Shown here: positions 35,001 to 46,208 of the stretch, piece after piece | Layout: each line of letters begins with the position of its first letter | Numbering within the stretch: the first letter of the stretch is position 1 | DNA from: Malachius bipustulatus | Taxonomy: Eukaryota > Arthropoda > Insecta > Coleoptera > Melyridae | Length of the DNA stretch: 64,000 nt | Assembly: GCA_910589415.1 (NCBI GenBank) | Contig: OU342632.1 | Span: 41,591,341-41,655,340, forward strand | Direction of reading: 5' to 3' | Notes under the pieces: model-generated | What the model was told of the DNA's origin: nothing | Databases searched by the model: none | What the model saw: the letters and a program-made list of their open reading frames with translations, nothing else | Translations under genes and position numbers: made by a program

Positions 35001-38000
35001 GAATGAGCTGTGATGACATCCATGTTCAGTTCTTCGTTTTAGGATTCATAAAATGTTTTGTATAACTTATTCATTTATTTATATTGACACTTGCACTGAA
35101 ATATTAAGCTGCACCGATCGCACTTCAAATATGCAACATAATTTATTACCTTATAAAATTTTTCAAATATACAATAATATATGGGAGTGTATTTTGTTTA
35201 AATGTGTACCAACATGTTTTACTTTTACAAAAATACCATGACTTCATCTGGAAGTGTTGATTTTTCAGCTCAATGTGTTCAGATAGATGAAGAACCTTAT
35301 TATAGATGTCTCACACAGTGTCCTGCTGGACAAAAACTTGTAGGAAGACATTGTGAAGATATTAACGAGGTAAGACTAAATATGATCTGTTATTTCCTTC
35401 AAAAATTGTCTACAGTAGACAATTTTAGACAAAGTACTTTCCTTCAGAAACTTCTTCAGTCTATTTTTTGATATTATCTCTAAATACTGTCTAGGTAACT
35501 AAATCCCAAGCAGCTAATAAATATTCCCTTGCATATTTGTTCAAATTAATAGGCTATTTCATATAGTACAAATTTTGTAATACCTAACAAATTTTTAAGA
35601 TTTAAGTCATGGTGTTTAATAAAACCTCCACGTCCTATTAGAGTGTTGCTCTGTTATTTTTAATTAATTTCTAATTTTATCCAGTGCGAAGAAGCAAGAC
35701 CATGCTGGTACAACGTAGAATGTATCAACCTCAACCCAGGCTTCAGATGTGGTGATTGTCCGAAAGGCTACTCAGGAACCTCAGTACAAGGAATCGGACT
35801 CGAAGACGCTCTCAGAAACCGACAAATTTGTACCGATATCAACGAATGTCTCAACAGGACTGCTTGTCCCTTGACTCAGAGATGCATCAACACTCAGGTA
35901 ATAGTACTACCAGAACTGAACCCTTACCTTTTTGATAAATTACTCCTCCCTTGCAGGGTTCATACGAGTGCAGCTGTGCACGTTACGTTCGCAACTCTTC
36001 AACCTCGGAAGTAATCGAGCATCAATGCGAAGGTATGTGTCCGGACGGCACCCAGTGTCCAGAAAACACTGACTGCATTTCATATGGAAGCTACCCCTAC
36101 CGCTACCATTGTCGCTGCAAGGTTGGTTATGCCGGGGATGGACAAATCTGCGGACTTGATACTGATCTGGATGGATATCCCGATACACAACTGCCTTGTA
36201 ATGATCGATATTGTAGGAAGGTTAGGATGGAAATGCTCTAGCTCATAAAAAATGTCACCTTGAATCAAAATTTAATGAAGGTTTAATTTCCAGGATAATT
36301 GTCCTTGGGTGCCGAATTCTGGACAGGAAGATGCTGACAATGACGGAGAAGGAGACAAGTGCGACGATGATGCTGATAATGATGGAATTATTAATAGAAA
36401 AGTAAGAATAATTTTTAATTCATGATTAATCGAGTTTTTTTGTTGTATAAACGTGCAATATTTTTAAAACTAAACCGTTTGTGGCTCCTGTAAGTTATTA
36501 ACCCTTCAATATTCACTAGTTTCATTATTACATTATTTATTTTAATAATGGATTCAAGACACATATATTGATCCATAATTACCGAAAATATAACGCATAT
36601 TCATATTCAGACTATTACTATCCAATTAAATAGTAGAACTCACGCTGATCATGTATTTTTAGCAAAAATAAACTGTTCACAACAATACTATTTTTTCATT
36701 TCCCCATTTTAACATTTTTTTTTACCTACTACTCACTCCTATTCATTCCATTCGTAACTTAGATACATTTCTCTAACTTCTCGTATGTTCTATGTTCCAT
36801 AAATTATGGAGATACTTTTTATCTAACTCTATCTAATCTTCTCATTGTGTTTTACTGTCTAAGAATACAGATAATAATAAATCACATTGTTTATACAGGG
36901 TGTTCCAGTTTCTATGTTCATATCCCCGGCAAACGGTAGAACACGTAAAAATTATTGTATTTTTTTCTGTAAAGTATTGTTCTAAAACGTTTTATTTTTG
37001 AGATACAGGGTAGGGTGTTCAATTTTTCTTAAAAAATTGTGTAACGAATTCCAAGGCATTCGTTGGTAATTATAATTATTTTCATTATTAGAGGGGTTTA
37101 TCAGGAGTGATACAGTTTTTGCGACAGTGATTAGCAGGTTATCTCCGCCAGCACCGGCTATATAAAGAGAGCCAACTGAAGAGCTGGGGAGAAAGGATCC
37201 GAGGTACTGACTCGAGAAAATCTTGTAACGGGATTTTCAGTTAGGTAGAGATGATTACCCAGGGATGGATGTCTGCCCCTTTGCACCCGTGACAAGTCAA
37301 TTAAAAATTATAAAATCTTTATTTACAAGTACTTTAGTTACACAATTCTGTATTTGTCAAATTACTATCGATAACCACTGTATCCTATGGGCCGGCCCTC
37401 GTCCTCGGCAGGCCGCCTGATTGGTGGAAGATATCTGCGTCGGGGCGCGTACCACTTCTGATTGGCCGACCGACTGAACAGTTCACGGTCGGCTCCACTA
37501 CGGCAGTCACCCACTCGCCGTCGCACGATGCGTATCGCCTGCTGTAGCCTCCGGAACACGCGCCGTGACGGGGTCTGGGAGAAAAATCCTCCAGCGACGA
37601 AAATATCTGAAACAGAATCCGCTCCCGGTATCTCAATGCAATGCCGGGGCGGCTGTTACTGAATCCGGCCCTCAATACAGGCCGGGTCATGACTGAAGGG
37701 ACTAGCCGGTACTTCAACGTAGCACCGACTGATTCCTTATACTGAATCGATTGCCGGCCAGAGTTCATTCCACTCTGGTCGGTCTATCGACGTCCGGTTA
37801 CAGTTAGGCTCGACTCATTTCATCGACCTACTGTAGACGGCGAGGTAAACTGGACGGAGTGCACTCAATACATGCCTCCGGGTGACCTCCGAGCTCAATT
37901 CACAGGGAGGGAGAGTGGTTCTCGAGTCAGTACCTCGGATCTTTTCTCCCCAGCTCTTCAGTTGGCTCTCTTTATATAGCCGGTGCTGGCGGAGATAACC

Positions 38001-41000
38001 TGCTAATCACTGTCGCAAAAACTGTATCACTCCTGATAAACCCCTCTAATAATGAAAATAATTATAATTACCAACGAATGCCTTGGAATTCGTTACAATT
38101 GCTTTTTTCAAAAAACTCACAAATATATATTTTACCCAATATTATTGAAATTTGCTAGTTTCATTTGCCGTAGCAAGGGGATAATTTATCCATAATCATA
38201 TTAAAATTACTAAGTCCAGTGGCACCCACTGGACTTATTATGTTCGTTGAGGTCCCGATAAGCACCTCAACGAATATCATTTTGAAGAAACTTATTATGT
38301 TGTTTTTTTTTGGTCAATGGATTTTTTTATTTTAATTTTTTTCCAGACTAATAAGCAAATATAAGTATAGTTTTTGTCACTTAGACTTTTTTCATGTCTT
38401 GCGTAGTTTTTGAAATAAACAATAGAACCCACTTAAATGCATATCCCGGGACCACATAAGAAACATAATGGGAAAAAATTAGTTTGGAAATTATAATTTT
38501 TTGATAATTTTTTCTAATAATATTTAACAACAGAAACAAATGAACACTAAATTAATAATATTTCTTAACATCTAAACTAAGGATTTTTCTAATTTTCTCC
38601 ATGTTTCTAGTTGCTTGATCTAAAATACAAAATATTTTGTTAAGTCATTGGCGTACGTGTTTAAAAAAAAAATCAAAATAATAATCGTTGAGGTGATCAG
38701 CTAAATTACCCCCTTACTTACGCAAATGTAACTATCAAATTTGAATAATATAGAATAAAGTATATTCAAGATATTTTCGAAAAAGACGATTTTTAATAAA
38801 AGTTCGACACCTGGGTCTCAAAAATAAAGCATTTTAGAGCAATACTCAAAGTGCTTAATACCAGCTTGACCACGACACCTAATTTTAATCACTTACCGTC
38901 GAATGTAAGAATTGGCATTCCTTTCTGGCATAAAATACGAATTTCTGGAATTTCCTGGAATTAACTCTTCACCTTACACTTTTTCGTCCATAGTTGCCAA
39001 ACTGATCTCTAATAAGTCTTATAGCTTCAAGTAATTTATTTCATATTGGAAAATTTGATAACTATTCTCAACCATAATTTATTATTGTAGATTCTAAGTC
39101 AATATTGGTTACAATGTTGAACAATCCCCTATTCAATTTAAAATATTTCCGTTACACTTTTACTCATATATTAATTAATTTCTATGTTCATCTACCTACA
39201 GACTTCTGAAGATGGTTGTTAGTTTGTTTACTTTTTTGGTAATAAAAATAAACAGCTCGTGCATTCTGGTTCTATTCCCAATACAAACGCTTTAAGGCTA
39301 TTAAGAGAGTCATAAAATTTTCGAATACTTTTTTTATAAGCCGCGTTTTTTTTATAAGCAGATCTGTTAATGTACGACTGTTCAACCATTTCGTACTTGT
39401 ATCTAGAAATGTTCAGTTTGCTAGACGCATGTCAATATTTATTCTTTTATAACAAAGTAAAATTTCATATTAGTTGAGCACGGCTATGTCATCTTCTTTT
39501 TACAGAACGAGAGGTTAAATTTCTACTTTTACACGAAAATTAGTTTTCAAAAGCACACGTGTTTTTTGATCAACTTGTGAACGTTGTTTTAAAAATGTAT
39601 TCTAAATTAGGACACTGTCATTTGAAGAATTTACATTTGAAGAATTATAAATTACTTATCCCTGCTAAAGATATTTTCGTTAGTCTGGCAACAATGCAAC
39701 TGACCGAAATATTGTATGGTAACTAGGTGCAGTTTATCTGGTGGTCGAGCATGTCCATGAGACTCCCCCAAACTCAGTGGGGGATCCTGGTCGACCTTAC
39801 ATCCTCCGCTAAAAAGAACGCAAAGTGTTCACATATTCCAGAAATCATCATATTATGCATGATCAGATTAATAAAAAATTACTCAAATATGACTGAAACT
39901 TCATTGTTTGAAGAAAAGTAAAACGAAATTATCAAATTGTTAAGACACCATTGAGTTGAGAGAAATTTTTATTTAACTCTCGACTTCACCTCTTCATATC
40001 TCGAAGAATATACGAGCTACATCTATACAAATTCTTCAGGTTCATCATCATCATCATCCTCAACAGCGTATATGACGATATCTCCGAATCTTACATCATC
40101 CTTTGTATACCTACTGCTTGTGTACATACCTAGTTGTTTCCATGCTTCTGATTCTTTAAATGAGGATTCTAGAAAAATTCTAGAAATGAAGACTGAAATT
40201 TAAAAAATGTATTGGAAATGCATGGAATTTTAGAAATTCAAATATTACATTAATTACGAAATACCAATGGCAAAATCGTGTTAACCCGTTAGGATCAGAG
40301 AGGAATTTAATTAATGATATTTAATGGCAAAAGCTTTTAATTTTTGTTTAGGAAGCGTTTCTGCAAGCTTCGCTGCATATAATTTCATCAAATACACCTC
40401 TCCATTATTATTTGTTACGATCAATGAAACATTCCGATAAAACTTCCCGGAATTCCAGCTAATAACCATCAAAATTAATTACAATAAAATATTTCAGGAT
40501 TTAATTTTCTGGTCTGTCGAGTGCACATACATCATACATACAGATGTTTACAAATCATTTAGGTCCGTGGGTAGCAGTTAATTGCAGTAATTTCATCCTA
40601 GTTGAAATAAATCAATATCGTAATAAATCTCGATAAAAATCAGAAAATAAAAAGAAAAAAAATCCAACTTTCCCCACAACTCTCTTAGGTGCTTTTTCCT
40701 TCAACCATATATGAAATTAAAGCCACCTTCTCATAAATACTAACAAAAATTTCTCGTATATCTAAGTCCTATTAAAAGTAAGTAATAAAATTTCTCCCTC
40801 AGGATAACTGCCCCTTCAACTACAATCCAGATCAGCGCGACAGCGATGACGGTGGTGGTGATGGTGTTGGTGACGTCTGTGACAACTGCGTCGACATACG
40901 AAACCCAGACCAGTCCGATATTGACGGCGACCATAGAGGTGATGTCTGCGACGATGATATGGACGATGACGGCATCCTCAACGCCAGAGACAATTGTCCG

Positions 41001-43682
41001 ACTATCGCTAATCCTGATCAGCAGGACCAGGATGGTGACGGCGTGGGTGACGTCTGCGACAATTGCCCCCAGATCTATAACAGGGATCAGCTAGACATCG
41101 ATGAGGATAGCGTTGGAGATGTATGCGACAGTGGACATGACAGGGATAGGTATAAAATGTTGAATAATCAGGAATTATACAGGATTTCCTTATTTCAGTA
41201 ATGGCTGAATTTTTCAAAAAATTAGTATTTAGATTCTTCATGAAAGCTCACGTTTTGCTGAGAACTTGCATGAGCTTAAATCGGCTGTCAGAAAATGGCA
41301 TGCCGTTTCAGTCCAACAGTTGCTGCCTTATGCCGAATCAGAATAAATACATCAATTATAATGGGTTTATTGCTCATAAGCGTTAGACAAACATAGACTG
41401 TCCCCCATTAGAATCCTGCTCTTTCTAACGAATCACTTTTAAAGCTTCCAGAGCAGTTCTTCTGTTCATTTTCCTGACTCAAACTAATTTCATGCATGCT
41501 GTTGATTTTCCATAGTTCCGAATAAAGTTATTTTTGACTAGGTTACAAATACCCTTTATGGGGGCCAAATAAGTTTTCACTCAATCAGAAGTTTTTTTCC
41601 CACAAAGTTGTCTTGACAAATCAGAACTATGCTTGCCAACAAGGCAGAAAAAATTCAATCAATATTTTGAATAATCGTAACAAATTACAATAATAATTTT
41701 AATTCAAGCATTACTTTCCAGAGATGGGATCAATGATGACAGAGATAATTGCATCAATGTCCCAAACAGTAATCAGCTGGACTCAGACCAGGATGGTACA
41801 GGTGACAGTTGTGACAACGATATTGATGGTGATGGTGTTCCAAATGGTCTCGACAACTGCGTTTGGGTGCCAAATCCGAACCAGCTGGATACTAATAGTA
41901 AGAGGTTTTAAATCTAAATAATTGACTCAACATAATCCAAAAAGGATGGCGAGGAGATAAAAAATTATCATCTGTTATTAACTGTTAAAAGATATTTTTC
42001 TCTTCTCACCAAATTCAATAGTCTAGAACTGGTAAAAAAACAATGTCTTAACTAATATACATAAATCATATTTTTTCAGTGGACGGTGTAGGCGACAAGT
42101 GTCAACACGATTACGACAATGACACCTTCATAGATTCCTTGGACAACTGTCCCAACAACTCTTTGATACATCGCACTGACTTCAGTAAGTACCTGACTAT
42201 TGCCTTGGATCCGAGTGGTGTCTCCCAAATAGATCCCAACTGGATTATCTACAACAACGGAGCTGAAATCGTCGAGACCAATAACAGCGATCCCGGCTTG
42301 GCCGTGGGTTACGATAAGTTCACGGGGGTGGACTATGAAGGAACATTCTTTGTTGCATCTGATCATGATGACGATTATATTGGATTTATATTCAGGTATA
42401 ATCATTATTGCTTATAGGTAGTACCAATCAATTTTCTCCCAACAATTAATCGTTTTATAAGTCTCGCTTCGCTTCCTATTCGTATAGAACTTGGAACTCT
42501 TTCATTTTTGAAATCGCTTACAAAAAACAAACCATTGTTTCTGCTTGCATTACCAGACACCATCGCATGCTCAACCTACATCGTGGTTATGTTTACAGAA
42601 ACAAACTTTCGTACTTTTCTAATTAGTTACATCTTCGTATAGCTACCAAAGTAACAAGAGGTTCTATGCCGTCATGTGGAAGAAGCAGATTCAAACCTAT
42701 TGGGAACATGAACCATTCCGTGCAGTAGCCCAACCGGGAATTCAGCTGAAACTGGTTGACTCAACCACCGGTCCTGGAGAACATCTTCGAAATGCACTGT
42801 GGCACACCGGAAATAGCGCTGGACAGGTAAATAATTACACCTACATGTAGATAGATCTTCGTAACGCTTCTCTCCCCTATTAATTTGTCATGCGTGTCTT
42901 TCGTATTTTTCACGTCGAGAACCATTCCTTCTTCCTTTACCTTGTTGTCGATACACACCAAATTGATAAGGTCAAGAAAATCCAAGGTCGATTCCTGGTT
43001 AGGTTTGAGTTTTCGTAAAATAAATTTCTAACCCAAATGATATAATAATTATGGTTTCCATTTATTTATTAGGTGAAGCTACTATGGCGAGATCCACGAA
43101 ATGTGGGATGGAAATCTAAAACCGCCTACCGTTGGCTGCTGTTGCATAGACCGAAAATTGGTTTAATTCGACTCAGGATTTACCAGGGAGAAAACATAGT
43201 AGCCGACTCTCATAATATTTACGACAGTACCCTGCAAGGGGGACGACTGGGAGTGTTCTGCTTCTCCCAAGAGATGACCATATGGTCCAATCTTGTATAT
43301 AAGTGTAACGGTAAGTGTCAATCAAAGTATGAATTAAGTATTGCATTTTGCATTTAAAAAATCTAGTAATAGACTCTTATTTCCACCCTAAAAATGTGAA
43401 TAAAAAAATATTGCTTACATATTTGTATTTGGACTGTAAAGTTTTTCTCCATGTTTAAAAATAAAAATAACTTTAAGATATAGTATGTATAGGGCATAAT
43501 ATGTCTCCCATATATAAATCTGAGAAAAAATAAGGCAATTTTATTGAAACCATTTATTTCACGTTCCAGAAAACGTTCCAAAAACTGTGTACGATGAACT
43601 ACCAGAGGACTTGAAGGAAAAAGTGCATGTCGATACAAGCAGACCATTCCAAGTGCACAATATACAAGATATTCCTTTATAA
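18620..43682 (+). CDS. Tsp: Thrombospondin (pentameric, COMP/TSP-5-like), 17 coding exons
   Basis: Join of 18620..18704, 29754..29924, 32081..32304, 33277..33511, 33573..34003, 34239..34482, 34621..34830, 35269..35369, 35685..35897, 35957..36220, 36294..36401, 40803..41149, 41722..41897, 42080..42395, 42643..42826, 43073..43310, 43570..43682. Total 3,660 nt, 1,219 residues, all GT-AG and phase-consistent. Domain order: signal peptide (1-~25), laminin-G-like N domain (~26-215), coiled coil with a CGVC interchain cysteine pair (~239-280), EGF-like modules (~290-720), calcium-binding type 3 repeats (~720-960) and the L-type lectin-like C-terminal domain (~960-1185). There is no von Willebrand C or type 1 repeat, which places it in the pentamer-forming subgroup. 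Thrombospondins are secreted calcium-binding glycoproteins of the extracellular matrix; the insect protein acts at tendon/muscle attachment sites. Start choice: ATG 18620, with an alternative in-frame ATG at 18629; both give a hydrophobic leader. Confidence 0.93.
19203..19471. mobile_element. Small MITE in thrombospondin intron 1
   Basis: The left AGGAAAACAGTTACTATTAA and the right TTAATAGGAACTATTTTCCT pair in inverted orientation, as do ACGTGGGTCCG and CGGACCCGCGT. The outer edges (TATAGGGG and CCCCTATAG) are approximate. No coding. Confidence 0.6.
19648..20430. mobile_element. Fold-back MITE, family A copy 1
   Basis: A 783-bp palindrome. The left CAAGATGATCCATCACTTATG pairs with the right CATAAGTGATGGACCACCCTG. 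The arms of ~200 bp include AAATTGAAACTTTGAGGATTC. The inner arm sequence is shared with the element at 45570-46206, so they are one family. It lies in thrombospondin intron 1. Confidence 0.8.
21590..22400 (+). pseudogene. Decayed mariner-type transposase in thrombospondin intron 1
   Basis: Recognisable blocks run in order but in shifting frames. An N-terminal helix-turn-helix part: [33 protein letters not shown] (21620-21790). Next [13 protein letters not shown] (~21828). Then [17 protein letters not shown] and [11 protein letters not shown] (22068-22160), [14 protein letters not shown] and SAPHIFYS (22185-22275), and FPGR-stop-IGR (22285). The pattern matches insect mariner-like/DDE_3 transposases of the WxGxxxxRLIGPxxF type. 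Several stops and frameshifts show it is a fossil. A perfect 12-bp hairpin (CTCAACCCTCCC and its complement, ~21875-21912) lies inside it. Confidence 0.65.
22421..25330. other. Intron 1 sequence, nothing recognised
   Basis: AT-rich intronic DNA between a mariner fossil and a poly-C/poly-A tract. The one 95-codon frame (23934-24221) has no motif. Confidence 0.4.
25337..25373. repeat. Poly-C then poly-A tract
   Basis: About fourteen Cs directly followed by about nineteen As. Low-complexity sequence, also prone to assembly error. Confidence 0.8.
25395..25580. repeat. Degenerate ~20-bp tandem array, left copy
   Basis: Roughly nine units alternate between GCGCATGACAAAATA and CGCTGCGACAAAACA forms. 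The same units occur in inverted orientation at 27729-27840. Confidence 0.7.
25985..26041. repeat. ATT/TAA microsatellite
   Basis: A long run of TAT trinucleotides with two AAT interruptions. Confidence 0.9.
26042..27728. other. Intron 1 sequence between inverted arrays
   Basis: No recognised coding region. There are G-runs at ~26780 and ~26985. The region at 27190-27480 is less AT-rich and open on the minus strand for ~75 codons, but shows no known motif. Confidence 0.35.
27729..27840. repeat. Degenerate ~20-bp tandem array, right copy (inverted)
   Basis: Five to six units of TATTTTGTCATGCGC and ATTTTGTTGCA type. They are the reverse complement of the array at 25395-25580. Confidence 0.7.
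28229..28841. mobile_element. PIF/Harbinger-like MITE, GC-rich ends
   Basis: A 613-bp element. The left AGCTACGTTTTCCTAGCTGCG and right CGCAGCTAGGAAAACGTAGCT ends are exact inverted repeats (~23 bp), flanked by TTA on both sides (28226-28228 and 28842-28844). A 3-bp TWA duplication is typical of PIF/Harbinger. Subterminal CG-rich repeats (ACGCAG, GCGTG) fill both arms. Confidence 0.75.
29754..32304 (+). CDS. Tsp: Thrombospondin exons 2-3: N-terminal laminin-G-like domain
   Basis: Exons 29754..29924 and 32081..32304 (residues 29-160). The pattern [19 protein letters not shown] and [20 protein letters not shown] fits the thrombospondin N domain beta-sandwich, and LYLDCTSYG supplies one of its cysteines. 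Exon 2 is not an open frame past its donor and is easily missed by ORF searches. Confidence 0.85.
30700..30960. repeat. Diverged direct duplication with C-runs (intron 2)
   Basis: The block CCCCCCGTTTTCGAGGATG, followed by TTGAACACGATG (30712-30750) or CTGAGCACAATG (30847-30880), occurs twice ~137 bp apart. Both copies go on to an AACCCCTC...CGGCCA...CACCCCC pattern. Confidence 0.65.
31250..31960 (-). pseudogene. Decayed jockey-like LINE RT fragment (intron 2)
   Basis: On the minus strand, [15 protein letters not shown] (~31570-31520) and [17 protein letters not shown] (~31380-31330) are RT motifs A and B in jockey-like form, joined by KSYF and VKFNNE stretches. The frame is broken and no FADD box was found. 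Confidence 0.65.
32305..33276. other. Thrombospondin intron 3
   Basis: Nothing beyond AT-rich intronic DNA is recognised. Confidence 0.5.
33277..33511 (+). CDS. Tsp: Thrombospondin exon 4: end of N domain and linker
   Basis: Residues 161-238. [13 protein letters not shown] supplies the second N-domain cysteine. The rest is an acidic linker to the coiled coil. Ends phase 1 before GTAAGT. Confidence 0.85.
33573..36220 (+). CDS. Tsp: Thrombospondin exons 5-10: coiled coil and EGF-like array
   Basis: Exon 5 opens with the heptad region [15 protein letters not shown] and CGVC. Then follow about ten EGF-like modules. The first six share one pattern, CxxxPCxxNAPC....CPPCPxGYxGDGxxC, and are split over exons 5, 6 and 7. 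The later ones (exons 8-10) are more divergent, with Ca-binding-type DINE starts. Vertebrate COMP has four EGF-like modules, so this array is long. Confidence 0.88.
36294..42395 (+). CDS. Tsp: Thrombospondin exons 11-14: type 3 calcium-binding repeats and start of C domain
   Basis: Exons 36294..36401, 40803..41149, 41722..41897 and 42080..42395. They carry repeated DxDxDGxGDxCD and DNCPxxxNPDQxDxD motifs. Exon 14 passes into the C-terminal domain ([45 protein letters not shown]). The 4.4-kb intron after exon 11 holds the 37.0-38.1 kb inverted-repeat element. Confidence 0.9.
37040..38097. mobile_element. 1,058-bp element with 179-bp inverted ends containing a TATA-like motif
   Basis: Left 37040-37218 and right 37919-38097 are inverted copies with a single mismatch over 179 bp. 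They begin TGTAACGAATTCC and end GGAATTCGTTACA. A 4-bp ATTG duplication flanks the element (37036-37039, 38098-38101). Each arm contains GGCTATATAAAGAGAGCC, a TATA-box-like motif directed inward. The 700-bp core is GC-rich compared with the intron and has no recognised protein. It could be a non-autonomous DNA element or two LTR-like ends (TGT...ACA, 4-bp duplication) arranged head to head. Confidence 0.8.
38102..40802. other. Rest of thrombospondin intron 11
   Basis: AT-rich intronic sequence. At 36898-36925 there is an isolated CAGGGTGTTCCAG MITE-like end just before the 1.06-kb element, whose partner end I could not find. No gene. Confidence 0.4.
42643..43682 (+). CDS. Tsp: Thrombospondin exons 15-17: C-terminal domain end
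   Basis: Exons 42643..42826 ([26 protein letters not shown]), 43073..43310 ([31 protein letters not shown]) and 43570..43682 (short charged tail, TAA at 43680-43682). These are the most conserved parts of thrombospondins. Confidence 0.92.
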
Positions 43683-43890
43683 CGTGGCAAAAAATTACGA
43701 TTTTTTTTCAACTAACATTTTGTGTTTAGATATTTGTGTATACTTACCAGATATAACATTTTTTTCTAATACTAAGTTTGAGATTTATTTCTTTTTAATT
43801 AATTTTTATTGTTAATGTTTTTGTAATGCATTTTTGTAAATGTTTTTTGTAATATAGACTTACAATAAATTGATTTACTAAGCCAACCTG
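43683..43890 (+). other. Thrombospondin 3' UTR with poly(A) signal
   Basis: T-rich 3' untranslated sequence with AATAAA at 43864-43869, about 185 bases after the stop. Confidence 0.65.
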
Positions 43891-45569
43891 TCAAAAATTT
43901 GACCATATTTTTAGATACAAAACAGAAGAACGCTTCCAAAATTTTCTTGTTATTTTAAAGAAGGTTTAACTTAGGCCCTTTCTTGACAAACTTATAAAAG
44001 AGTATAGGTAAATACGTATTCAAGAAAGACGTATAATATGTAATAAGAGGTAATCTGGGTGTCCATGCATGATTATTTCCTACTTGAAACTTTATCCTTA
44101 GATTATTGTCAAGAGAGATATACATGCAGGTAGGTGCCCTTGTTCTCGAAATAGTCCAGTAATTATGTACTTTTAACCTAGGAAAAATTCCGTTGTCGAT
44201 CTTTCTTTTTTTACCCGTTAGAGGAGGTTACTGTTTGTCTAAATTCAAGATGGTGACCAGATCCGTTATACGCACCAGTCCGCCATTTTGAATTTTATGA
44301 AAATTTGTGATTCTTGATTATTTCAGCGATTTTAAATTTTTTCATTCAGACTACCCTTCGGTCAGTTAACAAAGGGTATTATACCATCCTCCTATCGGTC
44401 TTCCAATAGAAGATACTATTTCTGTGCAGCGTGTGGCTGGATCGATCGTGTGGATAACTTCAATCAAAGTTCGGAATAAGTTCGGAATCACCGCGCCCGA
44501 CATCTCGGACGAAATATCGAATTGCGTGTAAATGCTCTGAGACCTAAAAAATCGGGAAAGTCATTTGGCAAATATACTGGGGGACCCGTTAATGTCATGT
44601 CACTGGTAGTCTAGGGGAGGGGCGCTTCCTACGGGCAGAACAACAAAAATCGACAACGAAATTTTTCTTTTTCAGGTCGATTTTTTGGACATGATAATAA
44701 TGACTGGACCAGAAGTTATATTTCAAAACTGGAAACATTCCTAGCAAACTGTTCAGTGTTCAGGAGAAACAAGTAGGTGACGAGTTCCTACTGGCACTCC
44801 GCTAGTTAATCGGTGTGCTGGAGAACTACAAGAAATGATTTTTTCAAAAATTTTCTATTGAGTTGAATCGTTTTGGAATTTCTATCTATCGACAGTATTG
44901 ACAATGAAATCGCGATAAGGTTCGACTTGTTAAATTTTGTGGACACGAGCTCAATAAATATAACTTATAATATCACTTTATAATTCGTAATTTATTAACT
45001 TACTAATATAAAAACAGAACTTAAAAGCTGAAATAATTTAACAGTGGTACAATAATTATTATTAATAAATACATCTAACATCAGATTTGAATACATCTAT
45101 ACTCTGATAGACACTATGCTATGCCTAAAAGTACATTACACTTAACGGCAGTTTTATTGTCTTGATGACAAATTTTTACATTAATATCTTAGGACACCTA
45201 GGTTTTGATGACACATTAATTAGACCAGTACACAATTACACAAACACATTTATACATTGAATACTGTATTGCGTAATAAATTAATTTTCCCATGCAAGAA
45301 AATACATCCAAGAAGGGACACCTAATAAGTAGGTAAGTATACATAATTAATTATTACTAAAACATACAGGGTTGAAACTTTTAAGTGGGGTCATAGGAAT
45401 TTAACATGCAAAATAATATCTTTAGAATAAAATGTTATTGAAATCACTTTTTTTAAAAGGTGCATAAAATCAAAAAAATATTTTTTTTTTATATTCAATA
45501 AGCAACTACCTACATATTTTGTGCATTTTATTATGATGTAGTGTTTTATTTTTTTGCTGTGTAATTGTA
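43891..45569. other. Intergenic, nothing recognised
   Basis: AT-rich spacer between thrombospondin and the family A MITE. No coding evidence. Confidence 0.4.
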
Positions 45570-46206
45570 CCGGTTGTCCCAACACTAGTGTCCACCCCCT
45601 AAATAGAGCTTAATTTTAAAGATAAAAAATTGAAACTTTGAGGATTTGTGTACTTGATATAGGACCACGGAATGGCATAATCAGTTTCATTAAAAAAAAA
45701 TTTGTTCGGGCGCCAGCGATAAAAAACTGTAAGATGGTGGTAAATTGTCGAAAAAAAAATTGATTTTTTTTCAATACATACGTAGAAATCGATTAATAAA
45801 ATCAAAATCGCTTGAAAGAAATGTGAAAAAACTAATTATAAGGCTTTAATTAAATAAAATATAATTATATAGCAATGACAGGTAGACAATATAATTGAAC
45901 AATATAATCAATATAATCTGAAAACGGTAGGTGCAATAAGTTTTATGACAAAGTAAATAAGGCCCAAATAAATAGAAGGACGGCTCTTGCTGGGCTAGCC
46001 GGCACACTGAACCTGCACTGGACAGTGTCGTAGTATGGACTCATGAAAAAGGTGATTATTAAAAAGATATTAAAAATGTTTTTTAATGAAACTAATTATG
46101 CCATTCCGTGGTACTTTATCAAGTACACAAATCCTCAAAGTTTCAATTTTTTATCTTTAAAATTGAGCTCGATTTAGGGGGTGGACACTAGTGTTGGGAC
46201 ACCCGG
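45570..46206. mobile_element. Fold-back MITE, family A copy 2
   Basis: A 637-bp palindrome with TA on both sides (45568-45569, 46207-46208). The left CCGGTTGTCCCAACACTAG pairs with the right CTAGTGTTGGGACACCCGG. The arms extend ~200 bp and share the inner block AAATTGAAACTTTGAGGAT with the copy at 19648-20430. Confidence 0.9.
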
Positions 46207-46208
46207 TA

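Noticed and set aside
37385..37768. A 127-codon minus-strand ORF in the 1.06-kb element
   Set aside because: No motif. The open frame follows from GC-rich composition, and the plus strand is also partly open.
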